64,000 nucleotides of DNA from NCBI RefSeq assembly GCF_051400755.1, contig NZ_JBLFFL010000002.1:496001-560000 (forward strand). Direction: 5' to 3'. Below are positions 52,657 through 60,852 of the stretch, one piece after another (within the stretch, counting starts at the first letter, position 1; every line of letters starts with the position of its first letter). The stretch is from Parapedobacter sp051400755 (lineage in GTDB: Bacteria; Bacteroidota; Bacteroidia; Sphingobacteriales; Sphingobacteriaceae). The position numbers were made by a program, and so were the translations under genes. The notes beneath the pieces are model-generated. The model was not told the DNA's origin. It saw only the letters and a list, made by a program, of their open reading frames with translations, and searched no databases.

Positions 52657-52775
52657 TAGACGTTAGACAAGAGACACTAGACACTAGACAAGAGACGTTA
52701 GACAAGAGACACTAGATAATAGACACTAGACAAGAGACGTTAGACAAGAGACACTAGATAATAGACATTAGACAT
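52657..52775. repeat. Perfect 17-unit 7-bp repeat array filling an operon spacer
   Basis: Seventeen consecutive heptads with no phase slip, mostly TAGACAA, GAGACAC, TAGACAC, GAGACGT and TAGATAA. A 42-bp higher-order block (six heptads) occurs twice in a row (52685-52726 and 52727-52768) with one difference. The array starts at the base after the upstream stop codon and ends on the second base of the next gene's ATG (52774-52776). Confidence 0.92.
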
Positions 52776-53628
52776 GAAACTAATCCGATATGGCAACCCT
52801 GGCCGGGAGAAAGTAGGGGTACAAATTGAAGGTGTCAATTATGATGTTTCCGCATTGGGGGGCGATTATAATGAGGAGTTTTTCGCAAATAACGGACTTG
52901 TCCGCTTGGACGAGTTTGTGAAGGCGAATGCGGGCAAATTAATTGCCCTACCCGAGGGTACGCGATTGGGAAGCCCGATTGCCCGTCCCTCGAAAATCCT
53001 CTGCATCGGCCTCAATTACCGCGACCATGCTGCAGAGACGGGCGCTAAGATACCGGAAGAACCCATCCTGTTCATGAAGTCTACCACGTCATTAAGCGGA
53101 CCGTATGACGATATTGTCATTCCTAAAAACTCCACGAAAACGGATTGGGAGGTGGAGTTTGGTATTGTCATCGGCAAACGGGCGTCTTATGTGGCGGAAT
53201 CGGAGGCCTTTGATTATGTGGCGGGGTATGTGCTGCATAACGACGTGTCCGAACGGGCATTCCAGCTGGAACGCGGTGGCACATGGGATAAGGGCAAAGG
53301 CTGCGATACGTTTGCGCCGATGGGTCCGTTTGTGGCCACGCGGGATGAAATCGCGGACATCAACAACGTGCGGCTATGGCTCAAGGTGAATGGCAAGATG
53401 TATCAGGATGGGAGTACGCGGGACCTGATTTTCGATGTGCCGTTCATCATCAGCTATGTCAGCCAGTTCATGACGCTGCTGCCGGGCGATGTGATCTCCA
53501 CCGGTACGCCAGCGGGCGTGGGACTGGGCCTCGTGCCGCCGGTATACCTCCAGCCGGGTGATGTGGTGGAGCTGGGTGCCGATGGGTTGGGTACGTCCCG
53601 CCAGGTGGTAAAAGCATACGAAGGTTGA
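52774..53628 (+). CDS. FAH-family hydrolase, probable 2,4-diketo-3-deoxy-L-fuconate hydrolase
   Basis: The 284-residue protein has the fumarylacetoacetate hydrolase fold: ILCIGLNYRDHAAETG, metal-binding E-x-E in WEVEFGIVIG, D in HNDVSERAFQ, and MGPFVATRDEI. In the non-phosphorylating deoxy-sugar pathway this class cleaves 2,4-diketo-3-deoxy acids to pyruvate and lactate. The start codon is made by the last heptad of the array, so repeat changes could alter spacing but not the start itself. The next SDR gene begins 4 bp downstream. Confidence 0.9.
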   Translation: MKLIRYGNPGREKVGVQIEGVNYDVSALGGDYNEEFFANNGLVRLDEFVKANAGKLIALPEGTRLGSPIARPSKILCIGLNYRDHAAETGAKIPEEPILFMKSTTSLSGPYDDIVIPKNSTKTDWEVEFGIVIGKRASYVAESEAFDYVAGYVLHNDVSERAFQLERGGTWDKGKGCDTFAPMGPFVATRDEIADINNVRLWLKVNGKMYQDGSTRDLIFDVPFIISYVSQFMTLLPGDVISTGTPAGVGLGLVPPVYLQPGDVVELGADGLGTSRQVVKAYEG

Positions 53629-53632
53629 TGGC

Positions 53633-54415
53633 ATGGAGTTAAACCTCAAAGACAAGGTCATCGTGGTGACCGGCGGGGCCAAGGGAATCGGTCGGGGCAT
53701 CGTGTTGGCGCTGGCTGCTGAAGGGGCCATACCGGTGATCGTGGGACGCCGGCAGGTCGACAATGAACGGGTGCAGCGGGAGGTGGAGTCGGCGGGCGGG
53801 CAGGCGTTTTGTGTTGCCGCCGAGCTGACCCGTCCGGATGACTGTGAGCGGGCTGTCGGGGAAACACTGGCTACATTCGGACGGATTGATGGGTTGGTGA
53901 ATAATGCCGGTGTAAATGACAGCGTGGGACTGGAGCGCGGCAATTACCAGCAATTTGTTGACAGTCTCCATAAAACACTGATCCACTATTACCTGATGGC
54001 GCATCATGCCTTGCCCGCATTGAAAGCCAGTAAGGGATCCATTGTGAATATCGGCTCGAAAACAGCGGAAACCGGACAAGGGGGTACCTCGGGTTATGCG
54101 GCATCCAACGGCGGACGCAACGCCTTGACGCGTGAATGGGCGGTGGAACTGCTGAAATATGGTATCCGTGTAAATGCCGTGATTGTAGCGGAATGCTATA
54201 CACCCCTGTACGAAACGTGGATCAATACATTGCCCAATCCCGAAGACACGTTGCGCAAGATCAATGAGCGGATCCCCTTGGGCAACCGGATGACCACCAC
54301 GGCTGAAATTGCCGATATGGCGGTGTTTCTGCTATCGGAACGGTCCAGCCACACGACCGGACAGTTGATACACGTAGATGGCGGATACGTGCATTTGGAC
54401 CGTGCGATTGACTAA
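53633..54415 (+). CDS. SDR oxidoreductase, probable L-fucose dehydrogenase, with Asn in place of the catalytic Lys
   Basis: The 260-residue protein has TGGAKGIGRGI, NNAGVND and a catalytic Ser region (IVNIGSKTAETGQGG). The usual Y-x-x-x-K motif is Y155-A-A-S-N159 followed by GGRNALTREWAVEL. The Lys normally lowers the Tyr pKa and binds the cofactor ribose, so activity may be changed or another residue may replace it. The TAETGQGGTSGY and RVNAVIVAECYTPLYETWI segments match the L-fucose dehydrogenase-like SDR group. It closes the operon; accA is convergent 15 bp downstream. Confidence 0.82.
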   Translation: MELNLKDKVIVVTGGAKGIGRGIVLALAAEGAIPVIVGRRQVDNERVQREVESAGGQAFCVAAELTRPDDCERAVGETLATFGRIDGLVNNAGVNDSVGLERGNYQQFVDSLHKTLIHYYLMAHHALPALKASKGSIVNIGSKTAETGQGGTSGYAASNGGRNALTREWAVELLKYGIRVNAVIVAECYTPLYETWINTLPNPEDTLRKINERIPLGNRMTTTAEIADMAVFLLSERSSHTTGQLIHVDGGYVHLDRAID

Positions 54416-54430
54416 AAAGACAGGGGGGCA

Positions 54431-55384
54431 TTATTCGACTACCACGCCCATGCTGCTGAATTTCGCGATGCGATCGGCAATGAGTTGCGCGGTTGACTTG
54501 CTTTGCAGCACCGCTAAATCGGCCAGCAGCTGTTGTTTTATCGTTTCGGCAACGAGCTGTGGGTTGTGGTGAGCGCCTCCTAATGGTTCGGGGATGATGC
54601 CATCGATAAGGCGGTTTTTCAACATGTCGTCGGCGGTCAATTTTAGTACTTCCGCGGCCCTTTCTTTGTAATCCCAGCTGCGCCATAAAATGGACGAACA
54701 GGATTCGGGCGAAATGACCGAATACCAGGTGTGCTCCAGCATGTAAACCTGATCGCCCACGCCGATACCTAAAGCCCCGCCGGAGGCGCCTTCGCCGATA
54801 ATGATGCAGATGATCGGCACTTTCAATACCGACATTTCCATTAAGTTGCGGGCGATGGCTTCGCCTTGCCCCCGTTCTTCCGCTTCAATTCCGGGGTAGG
54901 CCCCCATGGTATCAATCAAGGTAACGACGGGCTTATTGAACTTTTCAGCCAGTTTCATTAAGCGCAGGGCCTTGCGATAACCTTCCGGATTGGCCATGCC
55001 GAAGTTGCGAAATTGCCTTTCTTTGGTATTTTTGCCTTTTTGGTGGCCGATGATCATCAGCGATTGGCCGTCGATGTTTGCAAATCCGCCTACGATCGCT
55101 TTGTCGTCCTTTACGGTTCTGTCGCCATGCAGCTCGATGAACTGCTCGCAGATGAGGCCAATATAATCAAGCGTTTGCGGCCTATCGGGATGGCGAGACA
55201 TCTGTACTTTCTGCCATCCGGTCATATTGCCGTATATCTCGTGTTTGGTTTTCTCCAACTTATCCTGCAATTCCGTCAACGTAGCGCTCATGTCCACTTT
55301 CGTCTTCTCCGCTACTTGACGCACTTTTTCAACCTGCATTTGCAGGTCGGCAATTGGTTTCTCAAAATCAAATGTTGTCTCCAT
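54431..55384 (-). CDS. accA: Acetyl-CoA carboxylase carboxyltransferase subunit alpha
   Basis: The 317-residue protein matches AccA over its full length: RPQTLDYIGLICEQFIELHGDR, KPVVTLIDTMGAYPGIEAEERGQGEAIA, GEGASGGALGIGVGDQVYMLEHTWYSVISPESCSSILWRSW. With AccD it transfers carboxyl from biotin to acetyl-CoA to make malonyl-CoA. It is monocistronic here, as is common. A near-consensus -7 box lies 27 bp upstream. Confidence 0.97.
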   Translation of the reverse strand: METTFDFEKPIADLQMQVEKVRQVAEKTKVDMSATLTELQDKLEKTKHEIYGNMTGWQKVQMSRHPDRPQTLDYIGLICEQFIELHGDRTVKDDKAIVGGFANIDGQSLMIIGHQKGKNTKERQFRNFGMANPEGYRKALRLMKLAEKFNKPVVTLIDTMGAYPGIEAEERGQGEAIARNLMEMSVLKVPIICIIIGEGASGGALGIGVGDQVYMLEHTWYSVISPESCSSILWRSWDYKERAAEVLKLTADDMLKNRLIDGIIPEPLGGAHHNPQLVAETIKQQLLADLAVLQSKSTAQLIADRIAKFSSMGVVVE

Positions 55385-55410
55385 AAAAGCGATGTTGCGA
55401 AATCAGGGTG

Positions 55411-55418
55411 CTAAGTTA
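55411..55418 (-). promoter_or_regulatory. -7 element of accA
   Basis: Minus-strand TAACTTAG, one mismatch from TAnnTTTG, 26 bp before the accA ATG. Confidence 0.4.
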
Positions 55419-55441
55419 GGGAATTGTATTGACTATTTAAA

Positions 55442-55511
55442 GGGCAGTGGTTGGTAATGGGCGGCCGGTGGTTGGTGATTGGTGGCGGGTGATTGGTGAT
55501 TGGTGGGGGAT
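55442..55511. repeat. 7-bp repeat array, GGTTGGT/GATTGGT family
   Basis: Ten heptads in phase (GGGCAGT, GGTTGGT, AATGGGC, GGCCGGT, GGTTGGT, GATTGGT, GGCGGGT, GATTGGT, GATTGGT, GGGGGAT) between divergent accA and the GH144-like gene. Confidence 0.75.
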
Positions 55512-55572
55512 AGATGGCTTGGTTTTTGCGTGAACTTGCCCGGTCAACAATATTAACACCATCGATTAGCTT

Positions 55573-57726
55573 ATGGTTAGAGCAATTACCTTATCTGTTT
55601 TGTTGTTTATCTTCGCGATTTCGCAGGCCGCTGCGGAGACCTATCCGGAGGTGTTATTTGAAAACAGCCTGTTGTCGGGCAATTATACCTATAGTCAGGT
55701 GCAGTATGAAGGCGCAAGTTGGGTGGAAAACGTGCGGGGCAAGCTGCCGGTATCCGATTCCTTATTCTTCACACCGGGCAATGCCTTGTCGTTGAAATAC
55801 GCGTCTGAAGGAAACGGAAATTGGTCTGCTCAAATCCACTATCCCGATACCTTGAATCGGTACCATCCCAAGGCTGGCGATGTGCTGACGTTTAAACTAT
55901 TTGTGGCGTCGAATACCCCCCGGGAGGCGTTGCCCAAACTGGCGGTATCTCAACAGGATACCCTGACCACCCCGATTGATATATCAAAATACATAGCTGA
56001 TTTTCAGCCGAATATGTGGATTAACGTGCGCATTCCTTTGCAAGATATCCAGCGCCTTAATCTGGAGAAACCCATAAGCGGTGTACAGCTATCCCAAAAT
56101 GGTGCGGGCGGTGGAATACATCGCCTGTATATTGACCAGATCGAATTTCTACCGGCCAATCCCCCGCGCGCTAAATTGTCGTCGCCTGCGGTATTGTCCG
56201 CCGCAAAGGCGTATGACCGCCATGTCGAATTGACCTGGCAATTGCCGCTGACGCCGAGCATTCGGTATATCAAGATCTATCGATCGGAAGACAATGAGCA
56301 TTTTGAGCCGGTGGCTATCCGGCCTGTTTTTATACAGAAGTGCACGGATGTTGTCCCGTATTCGAACAGGACGTACCAGTATAAAGTGGCGTGGGTAGAT
56401 TACGATTACCTGGAGTCGCCTTTTTCAGATGTCATTGACGCGAAGACGCAGACGGCCGATGACGACGCCTTCTTGGATTTCATCCAGGCGGCGCATTTTA
56501 ACTACTTTGTGGAGCGGGCGGAAGTGAACAGCGGCATGCATGCGGTGCGCTTAGGTACAGACAATGCCACGGTTTCGGTAAAGGAAACAGGCTTGAGCAT
56601 CCTGTCTCATGTGGTGGGCGCCGAGCGCGGTTTCATCTCGCGTTCAGCGGCGATCAGCCGATTGGCACGTATCGTGGATTTTTTGGCAAAAGCTGAGCGT
56701 TTTCAGGGCGCATTCCCTGCCCTCCTGGATGGACGCACCGGAAAGGGTGTCTATCTGGTTGATACCGTGCCGGAGGCTGATTTGCGGGCAACGGCATTTT
56801 TGATGCAGGGATTGCTTACTGCCCGGCAATATTTTCAGGCAGACAGCAGTGAAGCAAAATCGCTGATCGAAAAAATAGACCTGCTGTGGAACGATGTTGC
56901 TTGGAGCCGATTCGTTATTGAGGGCCAGGAGTCTATTTTGCTGGATCGCTGGTCGCCCGCGGCCGGTTTCGGGAACGCCCGTCCTTTGGGTGGTTTTGGG
57001 GTGGACTTCATTTGTTATGTGCTTGCGCTGGCTTCGCCTCAACACGCATTGCCGGCCGATGCATACATCGATGGGCTAGGGACACCCCGGGAATTGGTTG
57101 ATACGACCCATGCCATGGAACTGGCAGATAATGCCGCATTTTCGGTGAAGCTCCAAGAGGGTAAATCCCTCACCCCGCGCTATCGGACGCTTCCCTATAC
57201 ACGGGATACGACGCTGTACGGCCTGCCGGTTGTTGTCGGATCCGTGGACACCTCATTGCTGGAGGCCTACACGCCTTTTCTGGCGTTCGATCCCCGAGGG
57301 AAACAAGATACGTTTGCCAATTATTTTGACAACAACATCAACCTCACTAAGGTGTACCAACGACGGGATAACGAAACCCGCTATGGCAGTTTTTCGCGTG
57401 ATATCTGGGGCATCGAGACGGCGTCGGACTCATCCCGCATGATTAATCCGGCCATTGCTTGTGCAAGCTATGCCTATATACCTGACGATGCGCTCCAGTC
57501 CATGCGCGCGTTTTACCATCAATATGGGGAGGCGCTGTTTACGGAATATGGATTCCGCCGCCGGATTGCCATCGATGATAATGCATCGGCAGACGAGTAT
57601 GATGCATTGAATCAGGCCGCAGTGGTGGTGATGATCGAAAACGGGCGCAGTGGATTGATCTGGGAATTGTTTTCCAACCACCCGGCGATAAAAAAGGTGA
57701 TCGAAAATCACTTCACCATGGAATAG
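55573..57726 (+). CDS. GH144-like glycoside hydrolase, secreted
   Basis: The 717-residue protein has a signal peptide, a carbohydrate-binding-like beta domain (about 30-195), a fibronectin-III-like domain (about 205-295) and an alpha/alpha-barrel domain (about 305-715) resembling glycoamylase-like PF10091. Landmarks are FLDFIQAAHFNYFVERAEVNSGM, RWSPAAGFGNARPLGGFGVDF and DIWGIETASDSS. GH144 enzymes hydrolyse beta-1,2-glucan; the sequence here is diverged, so the substrate is open. No partner enzymes of a utilisation locus lie beside it. Confidence 0.72.
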   Translation: MVRAITLSVLLFIFAISQAAAETYPEVLFENSLLSGNYTYSQVQYEGASWVENVRGKLPVSDSLFFTPGNALSLKYASEGNGNWSAQIHYPDTLNRYHPKAGDVLTFKLFVASNTPREALPKLAVSQQDTLTTPIDISKYIADFQPNMWINVRIPLQDIQRLNLEKPISGVQLSQNGAGGGIHRLYIDQIEFLPANPPRAKLSSPAVLSAAKAYDRHVELTWQLPLTPSIRYIKIYRSEDNEHFEPVAIRPVFIQKCTDVVPYSNRTYQYKVAWVDYDYLESPFSDVIDAKTQTADDDAFLDFIQAAHFNYFVERAEVNSGMHAVRLGTDNATVSVKETGLSILSHVVGAERGFISRSAAISRLARIVDFLAKAERFQGAFPALLDGRTGKGVYLVDTVPEADLRATAFLMQGLLTARQYFQADSSEAKSLIEKIDLLWNDVAWSRFVIEGQESILLDRWSPAAGFGNARPLGGFGVDFICYVLALASPQHALPADAYIDGLGTPRELVDTTHAMELADNAAFSVKLQEGKSLTPRYRTLPYTRDTTLYGLPVVVGSVDTSLLEAYTPFLAFDPRGKQDTFANYFDNNINLTKVYQRRDNETRYGSFSRDIWGIETASDSSRMINPAIACASYAYIPDDALQSMRAFYHQYGEALFTEYGFRRRIAIDDNASADEYDALNQAAVVVMIENGRSGLIWELFSNHPAIKKVIENHFTME

Positions 57727-57763
57727 TTTTTTTATTTTTACGCCATTTGATTTTATCCTTAGC

Positions 57764-58294
57764 ATGTATATGAAACAGCATATTCTCTTTTTGCTTATCG
57801 TGGTTTTTTCAGGCGTTCTTTTTTCCTGCAAGAATAAGAAAATGGCCGTCAATCCCGGTGCACAGGTATCCATCGACGGCACGAAGGACGGTCTGCAACA
57901 TGTGCAACGGGATTTTGAGGATGCCGAGATCACCGACCGCGGCATCACGGTGACGTTTGATTCGGACGTGTTGTTTCCGCTGAATTCCTCGTACTTGACC
58001 GACCGGGCTAAAACGGAGATCGACAAGCTGGTCAACCTGCTGGCCGATTACCCCGGTGCGTCCCTCATTGTAGACGGGCATACCGATGCGACGGGTACGG
58101 AAGAGTACAATCAGTGGCTGTCCGAAAAAAGGGCTGAAGCGGTAAAAAAATACGCGGTGGAAAAGGGGATCGATGAAAGCCGGATCACGACGCACGGACT
58201 CGGGCTGACCAAACCGATCGCGCCCAACAATACCGCGGAGGGCCGCCAGCAGAATCGCCGGGTAGAGGTAACCATTGTAACGGATAAGCCGTAA
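57764..58294 (+). CDS. OmpA-family peptidoglycan-associated lipoprotein
   Basis: The 176-residue protein has a lipobox VLFSC (Cys22) and an OmpA C-terminal domain (about 60-175) with ITVTFDSDVLFPLNSSYL, DGHTDATGTEEYNQWLSEKRAEAV and NRRVEVTI, including the Asp and Arg that hold diaminopimelate. It links the outer membrane to the cell wall. An ATG two codons downstream is equally possible. It ends 1 bp before the convergent murI gene. Confidence 0.92.
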   Translation: MYMKQHILFLLIVVFSGVLFSCKNKKMAVNPGAQVSIDGTKDGLQHVQRDFEDAEITDRGITVTFDSDVLFPLNSSYLTDRAKTEIDKLVNLLADYPGASLIVDGHTDATGTEEYNQWLSEKRAEAVKKYAVEKGIDESRITTHGLGLTKPIAPNNTAEGRQQNRRVEVTIVTDKP

Positions 58295-58295
58295 A

Positions 58296-59117
58296 CTAGC
58301 CCGGTATCTTCAACTCGGCTGCTTCAATGGGGCGGCCATAAAAAGTTTTCGCTTTTGTTTCGAAATCCGATGCATCATCGGTGGTGAAAAACCGTTTTTC
58401 GCTTCCTTTGGTACATAGCTTCTCCACTTCGGGGTGGCGATGGAGGTAATCGGCGAGGCTGTTGGCCACTAATTCTCCTTGGGCAAGTAGCTGGATGTGC
58501 GCGGGTGTGAAACGCCTGATCAACGGCAATAGCAACGGATAATGTGTACAGGCCAATACGATCACATCAATTTTCGGGGATTGCTCCAGCAACCGGTGGA
58601 TATCCCGCTCTACGAAATACGCCGCTCCGGGAGTGTCCCATTCGCCGCTTTCGACCAGTGGTACCCAAAGGGGACACGCATGTTGGTGCACCTCGATATC
58701 GGGAAAAAACTTCTGGATTTCAATCGGATAGGAGGCAGACTTCACCGTGCCCGGCGTGGCTAAGATGCCCACCTGCCTGGAGTGGGTATAATCGCCGATG
58801 ACTTCGGTGGTTGGGCGTATCACACCCAGCACCTTGTGCAAATCGGGGTAATGGGGCAGGTCGTGCTGCTGAATGGTACGCAGGGCTTTGGCGGACGCCG
58901 TATTGCAGGCTAAAATAACCAATCGGCAACCCATGTCAAATAATTGCTCCACGCATTCTTTCGTGTAGGCATACACCGTTTCGAACGATCGCGTACCATA
59001 GGGTACACGGGCATTGTCGCCTAAATAAATATAATCGTATTGGGGCAACTTTTTTACGATTTCGCGAAAAACCGTCAATCCCCCATACCCGGAATCGAAA
59101 ATACCTATTGGACCCAT
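58296..59117 (-). CDS. murI: Glutamate racemase
   Basis: The 273-residue protein has GIFDSGYGGLTV with D8, the first catalytic cysteine C71 (ILACNTASAKAL) and the second C190 (LACTHYPLL). It makes D-glutamate for peptidoglycan. Length is standard. It is transcribed from the GH125 side, with a heptad-repeat inverted array filling most of the spacer before its ATG. Confidence 0.97.
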   Translation of the reverse strand: MGPIGIFDSGYGGLTVFREIVKKLPQYDYIYLGDNARVPYGTRSFETVYAYTKECVEQLFDMGCRLVILACNTASAKALRTIQQHDLPHYPDLHKVLGVIRPTTEVIGDYTHSRQVGILATPGTVKSASYPIEIQKFFPDIEVHQHACPLWVPLVESGEWDTPGAAYFVERDIHRLLEQSPKIDVIVLACTHYPLLLPLIRRFTPAHIQLLAQGELVANSLADYLHRHPEVEKLCTKGSEKRFFTTDDASDFETKAKTFYGRPIEAAELKIPG

Positions 59118-59127
59118 TTTGATTGGA

Positions 59128-59245
59128 TGTCAGACATGAGAGTGAGACGTGAGACAGGAGACTCGAGATATGAGATATGAGACGTGAGATATGAGACAAG
59201 TACGTGTCTGATGTCTAATGTCTCTTGTCTAATGTCTCACGTCTC
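59128..59245. repeat. Opposed 7-bp repeat arms, hairpin-forming
   Basis: Ten plus-sense heptads of the GTGAGAC/ATGAGAC type (59128-59197), a 6-nt spacer, then six heptads of the reverse sense (ATGTCTA, ATGTCTC, TTGTCTA, ACGTCTC type; 59204-59245). The arms can pair into a long imperfect stem. It lies between two co-oriented minus-strand genes, GH125 stop and murI start. Confidence 0.85.
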
Positions 59246-59249
59246 AATT

Positions 59250-60668
59250 TCATTTTAACAAAGATGGTTTTTCCTGATAAGTTTTCCATAAAAATTCGCC
59301 AAATAATGTATTGGCCCAGGCAAACCACTTACGGGTGAATTTCTTGGGGTCGTCTTTGTGAAAAGATTCGTGCATAAAACCGGTATCTCCGTGGGTTTTC
59401 CGCAGTAATTCGATGCAGGTGGCGATTTCCTGGTCATCCGTGGAGGTGAGTCCCCGCATGGTGATGGCCATCGGCCAAATCATATCACGCCCGATATGGG
59501 GTCCGCCGATGCCCTCGGCTACCGCGCCCTTGAAGAAAAAGGGATTGTTTTCGGAAAGGACGTAAGCGCGTGTGCGCTGATACACGGCGTCGTCGACATC
59601 CACCGCATGGAGGTATGGAAGCGATAGCAGGCTGGGAATATTGGCGTCATCCATCATCAGGTAGCTGCCGAATCCGTCCACTTCGTAGGCATACACCCGG
59701 CCGTGCAGGGGATGATCTACGATGCCGTGTTCGTTTATCGCTTTTTCCACTTCATCGGCAAGGTTGCGCATTTCCGTGGCCAATGCCTGTTCGTTGGCAA
59801 CCTTGGCGAGCAGCTCGGCCGACTGGCGTAAACTGACGACGGCAAACAGATTGGATGGGATGAGAAACGAGAATACGCTGGAATCGTCACTTGGCCGGAA
59901 GCTCGAGCAGATCAATCCCACCGGTTTGACCGGGTAACCATATCCGTCTACTTGCAGCGTGTCAGAACCCCGGGCGGTGGTGCGCTCAAAGCGGTAGGGA
60001 CCGAGGTTTTCCTTGCGTTGCTGTTCTTTGAATGTTTTGAGGATGTTGCGCTGTGCGGCCACCCATTCCGCATCGAAAGGTGTCGTATCCCCCGTGGTTT
60101 TCCAGTACCCGTGCGCCAGGCGTATGGTATAGCAGAGCGAGTCGATCTCCCATTTGCGCTCATGGATACCGGGTTTCATGTCGGTATGGTCGGTTCCCCA
60201 TTCGCCCACTTTGGTCGGGTCGTTATAGAACGCGTTGGCATAGGGATCGATGTTGACGCACTGGCTCTGTTTGTTGACCAAACCGGCGATGAGCCGTTGC
60301 AGCTTTTTGTCCGCCGCCATGAACGGCAGGTATGGCCATACCTGCGCACAGCTGTCGCGCAACCACATGGCGTCGATATCGCCCGTGATGACGTAGGTAT
60401 AAGGCTTCCCGTTCTTTTCTTCGGGAAAGACCGTCGTATCCAACGTGTTGGGGAAGCAGTTGCCAAACAGCCAGCCGAGTTCTTGGTTTCCTACCTTGCC
60501 TTGAAATTCGCGGATGGCACGTTCAATGGCGCCGCTTGAAAAATGCCGCTGGTTTTCGGCGACCCGTACGGTCGGGAAATCCTGAGCGGCGGCGGCCGTG
60601 GGGAATTTGCCTGCCCATATTCCGGCGCTAAGCATTGCGGTGTTCTGGATGAATGTTCGTCGTTTCAT
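59250..60668 (-). CDS. GH125 exo-alpha-1,6-mannosidase, Tat-type signal
   Basis: About 472 residues. The N-terminus MKRRTFIQNTAMLSAGIWAG resembles a Tat signal (R-R-T-F-I), then a GH125 (alpha/alpha)6 barrel with TYVITGDIDAMWLRDSCAQVWPYLPF, SQCVNIDPYANAFYN and a late GGPHIGRDMIWPMAITMRGL. GH125 enzymes release mannose from alpha-1,6 linkages. The ATG at 60668 is used because it gives the signal; the frame opens at 60773. No other mannan enzymes are adjacent. Confidence 0.92.
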   Translation of the reverse strand: MKRRTFIQNTAMLSAGIWAGKFPTAAAAQDFPTVRVAENQRHFSSGAIERAIREFQGKVGNQELGWLFGNCFPNTLDTTVFPEEKNGKPYTYVITGDIDAMWLRDSCAQVWPYLPFMAADKKLQRLIAGLVNKQSQCVNIDPYANAFYNDPTKVGEWGTDHTDMKPGIHERKWEIDSLCYTIRLAHGYWKTTGDTTPFDAEWVAAQRNILKTFKEQQRKENLGPYRFERTTARGSDTLQVDGYGYPVKPVGLICSSFRPSDDSSVFSFLIPSNLFAVVSLRQSAELLAKVANEQALATEMRNLADEVEKAINEHGIVDHPLHGRVYAYEVDGFGSYLMMDDANIPSLLSLPYLHAVDVDDAVYQRTRAYVLSENNPFFFKGAVAEGIGGPHIGRDMIWPMAITMRGLTSTDDQEIATCIELLRKTHGDTGFMHESFHKDDPKKFTRKWFAWANTLFGEFLWKTYQEKPSLLK

Positions 60669-60825
60669 TTCCAACTGGTTTGTTATCGATATAGGGTTTC
60701 TTTTGGTACTCGCTTTTAGCAGTGCAATATGCGAAAAATTAGCTAATCTCACAGCGCAAATTCGTTTTAGCATTTAAAATCTTGCATTCGTGTGCATTAA
60801 TGGCTTAATTGTTGGAAGGCAATGT

Positions 60826-60833
60826 TATCTTTG
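60826..60833 (+). promoter_or_regulatory. -7 element of the RemB-like gene
   Basis: TATCTTTG, exact consensus, 19 bp before the ATG. The -33 position has no TTG. Confidence 0.5.
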
Positions 60834-60852
60834 CTGACTGATTTTTTTCGCT

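Noticed and set aside
52657..52775. CRISPR-like array
   Set aside because: Units are 7 bp with no spacers and no cas genes are present.
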